From: Opitutales bacterium | GTDB lineage: Bacteria; Verrucomicrobiota; Verrucomicrobiia; Opitutales; UBA953 | Length of the DNA: 64,000 nt | Assembly: GCA_017531845.1 (NCBI GenBank) | Contig: JAFXKI010000006.1 | Coordinates: 1-64,000 of the forward strand | Reading direction: 5' to 3' | Shown: positions 50,438 to 58,173 of the stretch, piece by piece | How the letters are laid out: each line of letters opens with the position of its first letter | Position numbering within the stretch: position 1 is the stretch's first letter | Position numbers and translations under genes: made by a program | The notes under the pieces: model-generated | What the model was told of the DNA's origin: nothing | Database searches by the model: none | Seen by the model: only the letters and a program-made list of their open reading frames with translations

Positions 50438-51820
50438 TTATTTTGCCTTCCCGCGCAGTTGTTTTCGCAAATCATTCCAATGCGCGAGACGCTCGGCGAT
50501 AGCGGCTTCGGCGCCGTTGGTTTTCGGGTTGTAGAGTTTCAGCGGCGTTTCCAAATATGTTTGCCCGGAAATGCCTTCGGGAAACTCGTGGGAATACAAA
50601 TACGTTTTCCCGTGTCCGAGTGATTTGTTTAATTTCGTGTGTGCGTCGCGCAAATGTAAGGGTACTTTTTGTCGCGGCAAATCGCGAACCGCCGCTTTAG
50701 CGGCAAAAAGCGCTTCCGTTGCCGAATTGCTTTTCGGGCAAGTCGCAAGAAAAATAACCGTGTGCGCGAGGTTGAGCGCGCATTCGGGAAGCCCCACGAA
50801 ATCGCAGGCTTGCTGGCAGGCGACGGCGACGCCGATTGCGCGGGAATCCGCCAAGCCGATGTCTTCGCTTGCCAGAATTACGAGCCGCCGTGCGATAAAG
50901 CGCGGGTCTTCGCCGCCTTCGAGCATGACGGCAAGCCAGTAAAGCGCGGCGTCGGGATCGCAACCGCGCACGGATTTGATAAATGCGGAAATCGTGTCGT
51001 AGTGTTCGTCTTCGCCGCGGTCGTAGCGGATTTGGCGTTCCCGCGCGAAGGCTTCGAGGTCTTTTTCTTCGATGGAGGTTTTCGGCGGGCGCGAGAGAGC
51101 CAGCGTTTCCAGCGTGTTTAGCGCGCGGCGCATGTCGCCTTCGCACATTTGCGCAACAGAGAGGAGGATTTTTTCGTCGGCGGAAATTTCGAGCAAGCCG
51201 AGCCCGCGCTCCTTGTCCGAAAGCGCGCGGGCGAGCGCGGAGACGACGTGTTTTTCCTCAACCGGCTCCAAGCGAAAAAGGTGAGAACGCGACAGCAGCG
51301 GCGGAATGACGTAAAAACCCGGATTGTGCGTCGTGCAACCGATGAGGCGGACGTTCCCGGCTTCAACATCGGGCAAGAGTAAATCCTGTTGCGCCTTGTT
51401 GAAACGGTGAATTTCGTCGATGAGTAGAAGCGTGCGGCGTTGCGGGAACGCACGTGCGATTCGCAAAATTTCGCGCAATTCCCCGGTGTTTGAAAGCACG
51501 GCGTTGACGTGTTCGCAGCGGCAATGCGTGACGGCGGCAATGGCTTCCGCAAGCGTGGTTTTTCCGCACCCGGGCGGACCGTAAAAAAGCAGGCTTCCGA
51601 AGTTGTCCGTTTCAATGAGGCGGGGCAAAAGTGCACCTTTGCCGAGGATTTTTTCATGACCGAGAATTTCGCTCAAGTCACGCGGACGCATGCGCGCGGC
51701 GAGCGGACGGCGAAAGCCCGTCTGCGTTTCCGTGTCTCGGGAGCTTGCCGTAGCGTCCCTGTTTTCGGAGAAATCGCCGGCGTTCCCGCCGAAAAGTGAA
51801 TCTTCAAAATCTTCTGCCAT
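50438..51820 (-). CDS. rarA: Replication-associated recombination protein A (RarA/MgsA)
   Basis: 460 residues. Clamp-loader-like AAA+ ATPase acting at stalled forks. An extra ~35-residue polar N-terminus precedes PLAARMRPRDLSEILGHEKI. Walker A GPPGCGKT (81-88), Walker B LLIDEIHRFNKAQQD, sensor 1 IGCTTHNPGF, sensor 2 GDMRRALN; the tetramerisation domain has LYWLAVMLEGGEDPRFIARRL and ends YLYSHEFPEGISGQTYLE. Divergent from serA. Confidence 0.95.
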   Translation of the reverse strand: MAEDFEDSLFGGNAGDFSENRDATASSRDTETQTGFRRPLAARMRPRDLSEILGHEKILGKGALLPRLIETDNFGSLLFYGPPGCGKTTLAEAIAAVTHCRCEHVNAVLSNTGELREILRIARAFPQRRTLLLIDEIHRFNKAQQDLLLPDVEAGNVRLIGCTTHNPGFYVIPPLLSRSHLFRLEPVEEKHVVSALARALSDKERGLGLLEISADEKILLSVAQMCEGDMRRALNTLETLALSRPPKTSIEEKDLEAFARERQIRYDRGEDEHYDTISAFIKSVRGCDPDAALYWLAVMLEGGEDPRFIARRLVILASEDIGLADSRAIGVAVACQQACDFVGLPECALNLAHTVIFLATCPKSNSATEALFAAKAAVRDLPRQKVPLHLRDAHTKLNKSLGHGKTYLYSHEFPEGISGQTYLETPLKLYNPKTNGAEAAIAERLAHWNDLRKQLRGKAK

Positions 51821-51855
51821 GAATCGCCCAAAACGCTACGACTTCCCGCGTTCCC

Positions 51856-51895
51856 GCGCAAATTGAAAGTTTCCCGCGTAAATTGAAATTTGCCC
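51856..51895. repeat. Two GCAAATTGAAATTTGC-type palindromes between rarA and serA
   Basis: GCAAATTGAAAGTTT (from 51858) and TAAATTGAAATTTGCC (51879-51894), each next to a motif fragment CCCGCG. They lie in the divergent promoter region of rarA and serA. Same sequence as the ends of the MITE-like elements and the sites at 19849 and 21564. Confidence 0.6.
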
Positions 51896-51952
51896 GGTGG
51901 CGCAAACTGTGTTTTTCTAAAAAAACTCGCATTCAGATTTTTGTTTTTTTTT

Positions 51953-53524
51953 ATGAAAAAAGTTCTTATTCCGACCAAACTCGACAGTGTCGCTTCCAAA
52001 ATGCTTGCGGCGCAGGGTTATGAAGTGGTTCAAAACTCGGAAACTCCGCTTCCGGAGCTTGTCGCGACGCATCCGGATACGCAGATCCTCATTGTTCGCA
52101 GCGAAAAGGTTACGCCGGAAATTATCGATGCGTTGCCGAAGTTGCGTATCGTCGTGCGTGCCGGTGCCGGTTTTGACAACATCGACATCGTTTATGCGCG
52201 CAAAAAAAGTATCGACGTCATGAATACTCCGGGTGCAAACGCCAACGGCGTTGCCGAAGAAGTGGTGGCGATGATTTTGGCGACATTTCGCCACGTCGTT
52301 CCCGCAGATGTTTCCACGCGCGCGGGACGTTGGGAAAAAAAGAAATACATGGGGCTCGAACTCACGAAGAAGACCGTCGGAATCGTCGGGCTCGGCAATA
52401 TCGGGCGCCTTCTCGCGAAGCGGCTTCAGGGATTTGAGCCGACGCTTCTTGGCTACGACCACTTTCTCGCAAAGCAACGCGCGATCAATATCGGCGTTCG
52501 CCCGGTTTCGCTGGAGCAGATTTTTGAAGAGGCCGATGTGATTTCTCTTCACGTTCCCGGCGGCGCGTCTACACAAAAAATGATTTCGACGGATTTGCTT
52601 TCCCGCATGAAAGACGGCGCGCTTTTGGTTAATTGCTCGCGCTACGGCGTTGTGGACGAGGAAGCGTTGGCGGAGCTGAAGGCTTCCGGCAAAAAAATTC
52701 TCTACGCCACGGACGTCCATCCGAAAGACGCTGAAGGCGAAAAGCCCTCGGCGGGCGTTGCCGATTTGATGCTCCCGCATTTGGGCGCAAATACGAAAGA
52801 AGCGAATTTTAACGCGGCAAAGCGTGCCGCGGAAGAAACAATCGCGTATTTTGAAAACGGAGACACCTCTTGTGTCGTCAACGCGGAAACGCCGCAGGGC
52901 TTGCATCCGATGCAGTTGCGACTGGCGCGCATGCTGGCGACGCTCGCGCGCCTCGTTAGCGGCAACCGTCCGGTTCGCAAGGCAAATTGCACGTTTTCGG
53001 GAAGCCTTCGCGAGTTTCGCAAGTGGTTTACGCCGAAAATCCAGGAAGGCTTACTTCCGGAATCCGAGAAAAACCTGCCGCCGCCGGCAGCGGAGCTTTC
53101 CTTGCGCGAACACGGAATCGATTATAAGGCATGTGAACCGCTCAGCGGGAACGTCGATGAAGATTCCATTACGCTTGAAATTTTCACCGAAAGCAGCGGT
53201 CGCTATCACACCGTTTCCGTGCGCGGGATCGTGGCGGAGGACGTGCCGATAATTTCCCGCGTGGACGGATTCCGGAGCCTTTATTTTGACCTGCGCGGAC
53301 ACCTGCTTTTCGTGCGTTATACGGACCGCCCGGGCGTGCTCGCCCGCATCGCCAGCGTGCTCGGGGACGCGGAAATTAATATCGAAAACATTTCTGCGCC
53401 GATTGACCACGAAGTCGGGGAAACGCTCGCCGTTATTAAAACCAATAAGCCGGTAACTTCGGCTCAGGTTTCCGCGATAACGACGCTTATCAAGGCGCTC
53501 GATGTTTTCGCGGTTACGTTTTAA
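51953..53524 (+). CDS. serA: D-3-phosphoglycerate dehydrogenase
   Basis: 523 residues from ATG at 51953. First step of serine synthesis: oxidation of 3-phosphoglycerate. NAD-binding VGIVGLGNIGRLLAKRL (GLGNIG 146-151), catalytic Arg in VNCSRYGVVDEEAL, Glu and His in DLMLPHLGANTKEA. Then an intervening (ASB) domain and a C-terminal ACT domain (LFVRYTDRPGVLARIASVLG), as in the long SerA form that serine inhibits. Monocistronic with a motif-built terminator. Confidence 0.95.
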   Translation: MKKVLIPTKLDSVASKMLAAQGYEVVQNSETPLPELVATHPDTQILIVRSEKVTPEIIDALPKLRIVVRAGAGFDNIDIVYARKKSIDVMNTPGANANGVAEEVVAMILATFRHVVPADVSTRAGRWEKKKYMGLELTKKTVGIVGLGNIGRLLAKRLQGFEPTLLGYDHFLAKQRAINIGVRPVSLEQIFEEADVISLHVPGGASTQKMISTDLLSRMKDGALLVNCSRYGVVDEEALAELKASGKKILYATDVHPKDAEGEKPSAGVADLMLPHLGANTKEANFNAAKRAAEETIAYFENGDTSCVVNAETPQGLHPMQLRLARMLATLARLVSGNRPVRKANCTFSGSLREFRKWFTPKIQEGLLPESEKNLPPPAAELSLREHGIDYKACEPLSGNVDEDSITLEIFTESSGRYHTVSVRGIVAEDVPIISRVDGFRSLYFDLRGHLLFVRYTDRPGVLARIASVLGDAEINIENISAPIDHEVGETLAVIKTNKPVTSAQVSAITTLIKALDVFAVTF

Positions 53525-53543
53525 CCCTGCGCTCCCGTAACCG

Positions 53544-53593
53544 AAACGCGTTCCCGCGCGGCAAAAGCCGATCTTGCGGGAACGCGTTTTTTT
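53544..53593 (+). terminator. Intrinsic terminator of serA, built from a motif pair
   Basis: AAACGCGTTCCCGC (53544-53557) pairs with GCGGGAACGCGTTT (53576-53589), followed by TTTTT. The inner CGGCAAAAGCCG forms a second hairpin. The ~270 bp between this and the next gene are AT-rich and show nothing I can name. Confidence 0.93.
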
Positions 53594-53869
53594 GTATGTC
53601 GTCGCGGCTTTTCGCGAAACTTTTTTTTAATTTAAACTGAAATAGTATTGCTTAGTTTTCAATCCAAAGCGGAAGATCGGATTCGTATTGTTGATTTTCT
53701 TCTCTCTTTCCTGCAAACGAAAACGATTTTTTTTGAAAAAGTCTACTTTTTAGGTATTGCTTGTTGGCGGTTGGTCATAAACATTTTAATACAAATATTT
53801 CGAGTCTTGTGGCTCTTCTAAATACTCCACCAAGAATTGATTCCGGATTTTGGACAGGAGATTTGTGTA

Positions 53870-54670
53870 ATGAAACTCAAAACAAGTAATCGATATTTTT
53901 TAGGTGCGGCGGCAATTTTCGGACTAGGACTGCTCGCGGGAACGTTCCTGTCGCCTGTAAAACGAAACACCGCAAGGGAACATTACGACGAAAGGACGCT
54001 TCGGGATCTGTATTATCACGTTTGGGAATCCGGCACCGGAGAACTTCGCTTTTATGCGAATGTTCTGTGGGGCGATCTCGGACGCCGGGCAACCATTAGG
54101 CAACTCGAGTTTTTTATCGCTATGTGGATATACTACGGCTCGAGAGCCTCGGACGAGCGATTTCAGAAAATTCTCGAAAAGAATGCCGACATCGTTTTCC
54201 GCTATATGGAGAATCGGGAACGTCGCGATTGGTTTTTTTCGACCTTTGATTTAAGCGAAAAACAAAAAACGCTCATCAACGACGCTTGCGTTCTCGGCGA
54301 ATCCAGAGAAAAATCACCATTTGAAGAGAACGAAAATTTCCGCGTCCAAACACGTTCCTCCTACAAAGAAGACGGACTTTCACGATTTAGTTTCAAAAAA
54401 AATGTCGTCGAAGAAAACAACAAATTTCGTTCATACGGTGATGATGTTTCCGAAACGGAAATTGAGTACTCCACATATTACCAATACGAAGCCAAGGGGA
54501 AAACGAAATGCCGGGAGGACGGAACTTACGAGCTTCTTTACCTGATCCCGGAAAATCGCCTTATTGTTTGCCCAATGGACAAGTGCGGATTTTTGCGCGA
54601 CGAAATTTATATTGTCCCGTTTGCCTGCTTATCCATCGACGGAGACGGAACTTGGTCATTTGAAAAATAA
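53870..54670 (+). CDS. Hypothetical membrane-anchored protein
   Basis: 266 residues from ATG at 53870, after an AGGAG site nine bases upstream. One N-terminal hydrophobic segment (YFLGAAAIFGLGLLAGTFL) acts as anchor or signal. The remainder is charged and aromatic (ERTLRDLYYHVWESGTGELR; IRQLEFFIAMWIYYGSRASDE; EYSTYYQYEAKGKTKCREDG) with four Cys in the second half. No family recognised. Codon use is slightly more AT-rich than neighbours. A terminator follows. Confidence 0.72.
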   Translation: MKLKTSNRYFLGAAAIFGLGLLAGTFLSPVKRNTAREHYDERTLRDLYYHVWESGTGELRFYANVLWGDLGRRATIRQLEFFIAMWIYYGSRASDERFQKILEKNADIVFRYMENRERRDWFFSTFDLSEKQKTLINDACVLGESREKSPFEENENFRVQTRSSYKEDGLSRFSFKKNVVEENNKFRSYGDDVSETEIEYSTYYQYEAKGKTKCREDGTYELLYLIPENRLIVCPMDKCGFLRDEIYIVPFACLSIDGDGTWSFEK

Positions 54671-54766
54671 TTACTCCGCCGAAAAGCTGATGCGTGGGCA
54701 GGTTCCATTTTGATCGGGAACGCCTCGTGACGAAAATTTATTTTCTCACGCATGCTTTGTGCGTTG

Positions 54767-54812
54767 AACGCGACACGTAAACGAGGAGTGGAGACATGTC
54801 GCGTTTTTTTTC
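54767..54812 (+). terminator. Intrinsic terminator after the hypothetical protein
   Basis: AACGCGACAC (54767-54776) pairs with ATGTCGCGTT (54795-54804), followed by TTTTTTTC. The stem is not the dispersed motif. Confidence 0.72.
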
Positions 54813-54930
54813 GCGTTAAGACGCAAAGTTTTATCTGTGTTTTTGTGTCTCCGTGAGAGTTGCTTAAAAGCTTTGCGCTTTAGCGGCTTTGTGCGATTCG
54901 TGTTCGTTCGCGGTTCCTTTGTTGGCGCAT
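54813..54930. repeat. Word-repeat region (CGCAAAG/TTTGTG/TTCGTG families), copy 3
   Basis: GCGTTAAGACGCAAAG, TGTGTTTTTGTGTCTCCGTG, CTTTGCGCTTTAGCGGCTTT and TTCGTGTTCGTTCGCGGTTC echo the two regions around the LamG PEP-CTERM gene. It occupies most of the 350-bp gap before the peptide transporter; no gene seen. Confidence 0.55.
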
Positions 54931-55024
54931 TGCGCTAAAGTTCCGTTCGGTTCTTCGTTTTCTTAAAAAAGTTTTGCGGGAACGCGCGGGAAATTTTCTA
55001 ATGAAGGTTCACGATTTTTAATCC

Positions 55025-56695
55025 ATGACCTTGACTGAAAATTCTCCCGCGCCCAAAAAATCCCGCTTTCCGCGTTCCGTTTTCTTCATCGTCGGAACCG
55101 AGGCGGGCGAACGCTTCAGCTTTTACGGAATGCGGAGCATCCTCACGCTTTACATCATTTACGAATTGATGAAAGACCTTTCCGCAAGCGGTGCCGAAGG
55201 TTTGCGCGCAGCGGAAGATTACGCGACGACAATCGGGCACCTTTTTACGATGGGCGTGTATTTTATGCCGCTTTTGGGTGCGTGGATTGCGGACAAGTTT
55301 TGGGGTCGCTATTGGACAATCGTCGCCATGTCGCTTTTTTACGTGGTCGGGAACGCGACGCTGGCGCTGACGGTCGGTTCGCAACTCGGGCTGGTGGTCG
55401 GGCTTTCCTTGATTGCGTTCGGTTCGGGCGGGATTAAGCCCTGTGTTTCGTCGTTTATGGGCGAACAGTTTTCGAAGGATCAAAGCAACTTTATCGCTCG
55501 CGCGTTCGGAATGTTTTATTGGGCGATAAATTTCGGTTCGTTCTTTGCGTTTTTGCTGATTCCGGTAATCAAAGATTCCGTCGGCTACGCGTGGGCGTTC
55601 GGGATTCCCGGAATCACGATGGGCTTGGCGACGCTGATTTTTGTCGTGGGAACGGCTAGTTACAAGCGCAACTCCGGCGAATGGATCAACGAGCCGGCGG
55701 CGACGATTGCAAAGCGTGTGGCGAGCTCTTCCGTGCTTTACGGCGCGCTTCCGGCGTGGTTTTTCTGCGCGTTAATTATGCTTGTGAAGCCTCAGATGCT
55801 CGGTCCGGTCGGGCAATGGGTGGGCGGAATGAACGCCCTCGGGAAAACTTTGTTCGTTGCGGGAACGGGAGCGGCGGCATTTTTCGCGGTGCTTGTGATT
55901 TTTGCGATTGCGGCGTTTTTGCCGAAGTTCTTAGGAAATTTGGCGAAAGAAGCGCATCCGGAGAGCACACTCCCGAAAATGCCGTCGTCGGATAGCGTTC
56001 TCGTTGAGAAGGACGTTCCCGCGCCTTCGATGACGCTCGGCGAACGCTTCCGCGCCATTCGCGGAATCCTGTTGCTCTTTGCCGTGATTCCGGTTTTCTG
56101 GGCGTTATTTGACCAAATGGCGACAACCTGGGTGATTCTCGGCGGACAAATGACGGCGACAAGCCTTTTCGGCTACCCGATTAACACGGAGACGATGCAG
56201 AACATCAACCCGATTTTCGTGATGACGCTCATCCCGATTTTGTCGTTTTTCATTTATCCTGCGCTCAACCGCACGCGCTTTTTTAAAACTACTCCGCTTC
56301 GCCGCATGACGGTCGGTATGGTGCTCGCCGCGTTCTCGTTCGTGATTTGCGGTTGGTTGCAAACGTCCGTCGATGCGTCGATTGCGGCGGGAACGCCGCC
56401 GATGTCCGTGTGGTGGATGGCGTTGCCGTATTTTGTGCTGACAATCGGCGAAGTGCTTTTCTCCGCGACGGGCTTGGAATTTGCGTTCTCGCAGGCTCCG
56501 GCGGCGATGCGCAGCACGATTACGAGTTTGTGGAATCTGACGACGACGGTCGGGAATTTCCTCGTTGTGCTCGTCGTTGCGCTAACCGTGAATTACACGG
56601 CTTCGGATCGCTTTTATTTCTTTGCCGCACTGATGCTGGCGGTTGCTGTTGTCTTCGGGCTTTTTTCCGCCTGCTACAAATATAAAAGCGAATGA
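55025..56695 (+). CDS. Proton-dependent oligopeptide transporter (POT/PTR family)
   Basis: 556 residues, ~14 hydrophobic segments. EAGERFSFYGMRSILTLYI contains the ExxERFxYY-like proton-coupling motif (here ERFSFYG); GHLFTMGVYFMPLLGAWIADKFWGRY and FYWAINFGSFFAFL are PTR signatures. Longer than typical bacterial members because of two extra central helices. Imports di/tripeptides with protons. Its GGGAACG copies are frequent (five). Confidence 0.92.
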   Translation: MTLTENSPAPKKSRFPRSVFFIVGTEAGERFSFYGMRSILTLYIIYELMKDLSASGAEGLRAAEDYATTIGHLFTMGVYFMPLLGAWIADKFWGRYWTIVAMSLFYVVGNATLALTVGSQLGLVVGLSLIAFGSGGIKPCVSSFMGEQFSKDQSNFIARAFGMFYWAINFGSFFAFLLIPVIKDSVGYAWAFGIPGITMGLATLIFVVGTASYKRNSGEWINEPAATIAKRVASSSVLYGALPAWFFCALIMLVKPQMLGPVGQWVGGMNALGKTLFVAGTGAAAFFAVLVIFAIAAFLPKFLGNLAKEAHPESTLPKMPSSDSVLVEKDVPAPSMTLGERFRAIRGILLLFAVIPVFWALFDQMATTWVILGGQMTATSLFGYPINTETMQNINPIFVMTLIPILSFFIYPALNRTRFFKTTPLRRMTVGMVLAAFSFVICGWLQTSVDASIAAGTPPMSVWWMALPYFVLTIGEVLFSATGLEFAFSQAPAAMRSTITSLWNLTTTVGNFLVVLVVALTVNYTASDRFYFFAALMLAVAVVFGLFSACYKYKSE

Positions 56696-56778
56696 GGACT
56701 TAGAAATGAGAAAAAACGGCCCCCCCCCCATTTCTCATCTTTAATTCTTAATTCCTTATTTCTAATTTTTTCAAAAAA
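56696..56778. repeat. Inverted word-repeat with poly-C10 tract
   Basis: TTAGAAATGAGAAA (56700-56714) faces ATTTCTCAT and later TTATTTCTAAT. The loop is ten consecutive C (56720-56729). Upstream gap of aroA. Homopolymers of this length are slippage-prone. Confidence 0.6.
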
Positions 56779-58155
56779 ATGCTTTCGATAAAACCGTTCC
56801 GCCATTTTCGTCGGGCAAGCGTAACTCCGCCCGGCTCGAAAAGTATTACGAATCGTGCACTGATTCTCGCGGCTTTACGCATGGGAACGACGCATCTTAC
56901 GGGAACGCTTTTCTCCGAAGACACGTACACGATGATAGCCTGCTTGCGAAAACTCGGATTTCGCGTCGAAGCGAACGAAGCGGAAAAAACGGTTGAAATC
57001 GACGGGCTCGGAGGAGAAATTCCCGCTTCCCGCGCCGAACTTTTCGTTGCCAACGCGGGAACGGCGGCGCGCTTTCTTACGGCGATGCTCGCACTGAAAA
57101 AAGACGGCGAATTTTTCCTCGACGGAAGCGACGCGATGCGCAAACGCCCGATGTCGGGCTTGCTCGATGCACTCGCTCGGCTCGGTTGCGAATTTGAGTT
57201 TCACGGCGAGCGCGGATTTTTCCCGTTTACGATGAAAACACACGGTGTCTCCGCCGGCGAAATCACGGTCGACGCGCGCGCTTCGAGCCAAATTCTTTCC
57301 GCTCTGATGCAAATTGCGCCCGTCGCGGGAACGCAAAACGGCACAGGAATTTTTGAGGTTTTTCTGAAAGGGGAAACAGTTTCGCGACCTTTCGTTGAAA
57401 TGACGGCGCGCATGATTGCACAGTTCGGCGGTGCCGTCGAAGCGCGCGGGAACGCATTTACCTGCGGCGGCGGTTACGCCCGCGGAGATTTTGATTATGC
57501 AGTCGAACCGGATGCGACCGCCGCATCTTATTTCGCGATTTTGCCTTTCGTTCATCGAAACAGCGAGGTTTGTATTAAGGGATTAGATACAAACGGATTG
57601 CAGGGTGACGCTGCTTTCTCCGTTGAACTCGCCGTGCCGCCGCACGACTTGCTCTCCGTCACCCTCGAAACGCAGGGCGGCGCTGCTTTTTGCCGCGTTT
57701 CCGCCGGGACTTCAACGCGCGGATTCGACATCGATTTCAATGCGATTTCCGATACGTTTCTGACGCTTGCCGCCGTCGCGCCCTTGCTCGAGGCGGGAAC
57801 GCCGCTCACGATTCGCGGCATCGCTCACACGCGCAAGCAGGAAACCGATCGCGTGGCGGCAATGGCGTGCGAGCTTGCCAAAATCGTCGGGGCGGAAAAT
57901 GTTTCGCAAACGGAAGATTCTCTCACGGTTTCTCCGGTTCCCCGCAGCGAATTGCGTTCCCGCGCGGATGCGGCTCCCGGCGGAAAGATTCGAATCGCCA
58001 CTTACCGCGATCATCGCGTGGCAATGAGTTTCGGGATTCTCGGCACATTCGATTTGCGCGGCGACGGTTCTCCGTGGATTGAAATCGAAAATCCCGAATG
58101 TTGCGGAAAAACATTTCCGGATTTCTTTGAGGTGCTTGAAAAAATCCGGGAGTAA
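56779..58155 (+). CDS. aroA: 3-phosphoshikimate 1-carboxyvinyltransferase (EPSP synthase)
   Basis: 458 residues. Joins shikimate-3-phosphate and PEP in aromatic amino-acid synthesis. VTPPGSKSITNRALILAAL (substrate Lys/Ser), LFVANAGTAARFLTAML (NAGTAxR PEP loop), DGSDAMRKRPMSGLLDAL and the C-terminal ETDRVAAMACEL and TYRDHRVAMSFGIL regions are intact. In NAGTAAR, Ala follows Gly-Thr as in class I enzymes (…NAGTAMR). Followed after 18 bases by recD2. Confidence 0.95.
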   Translation: MLSIKPFRHFRRASVTPPGSKSITNRALILAALRMGTTHLTGTLFSEDTYTMIACLRKLGFRVEANEAEKTVEIDGLGGEIPASRAELFVANAGTAARFLTAMLALKKDGEFFLDGSDAMRKRPMSGLLDALARLGCEFEFHGERGFFPFTMKTHGVSAGEITVDARASSQILSALMQIAPVAGTQNGTGIFEVFLKGETVSRPFVEMTARMIAQFGGAVEARGNAFTCGGGYARGDFDYAVEPDATAASYFAILPFVHRNSEVCIKGLDTNGLQGDAAFSVELAVPPHDLLSVTLETQGGAAFCRVSAGTSTRGFDIDFNAISDTFLTLAAVAPLLEAGTPLTIRGIAHTRKQETDRVAAMACELAKIVGAENVSQTEDSLTVSPVPRSELRSRADAAPGGKIRIATYRDHRVAMSFGILGTFDLRGDGSPWIEIENPECCGKTFPDFFEVLEKIRE

Positions 58156-58173
58156 TCATTTTTTAACGACAAA

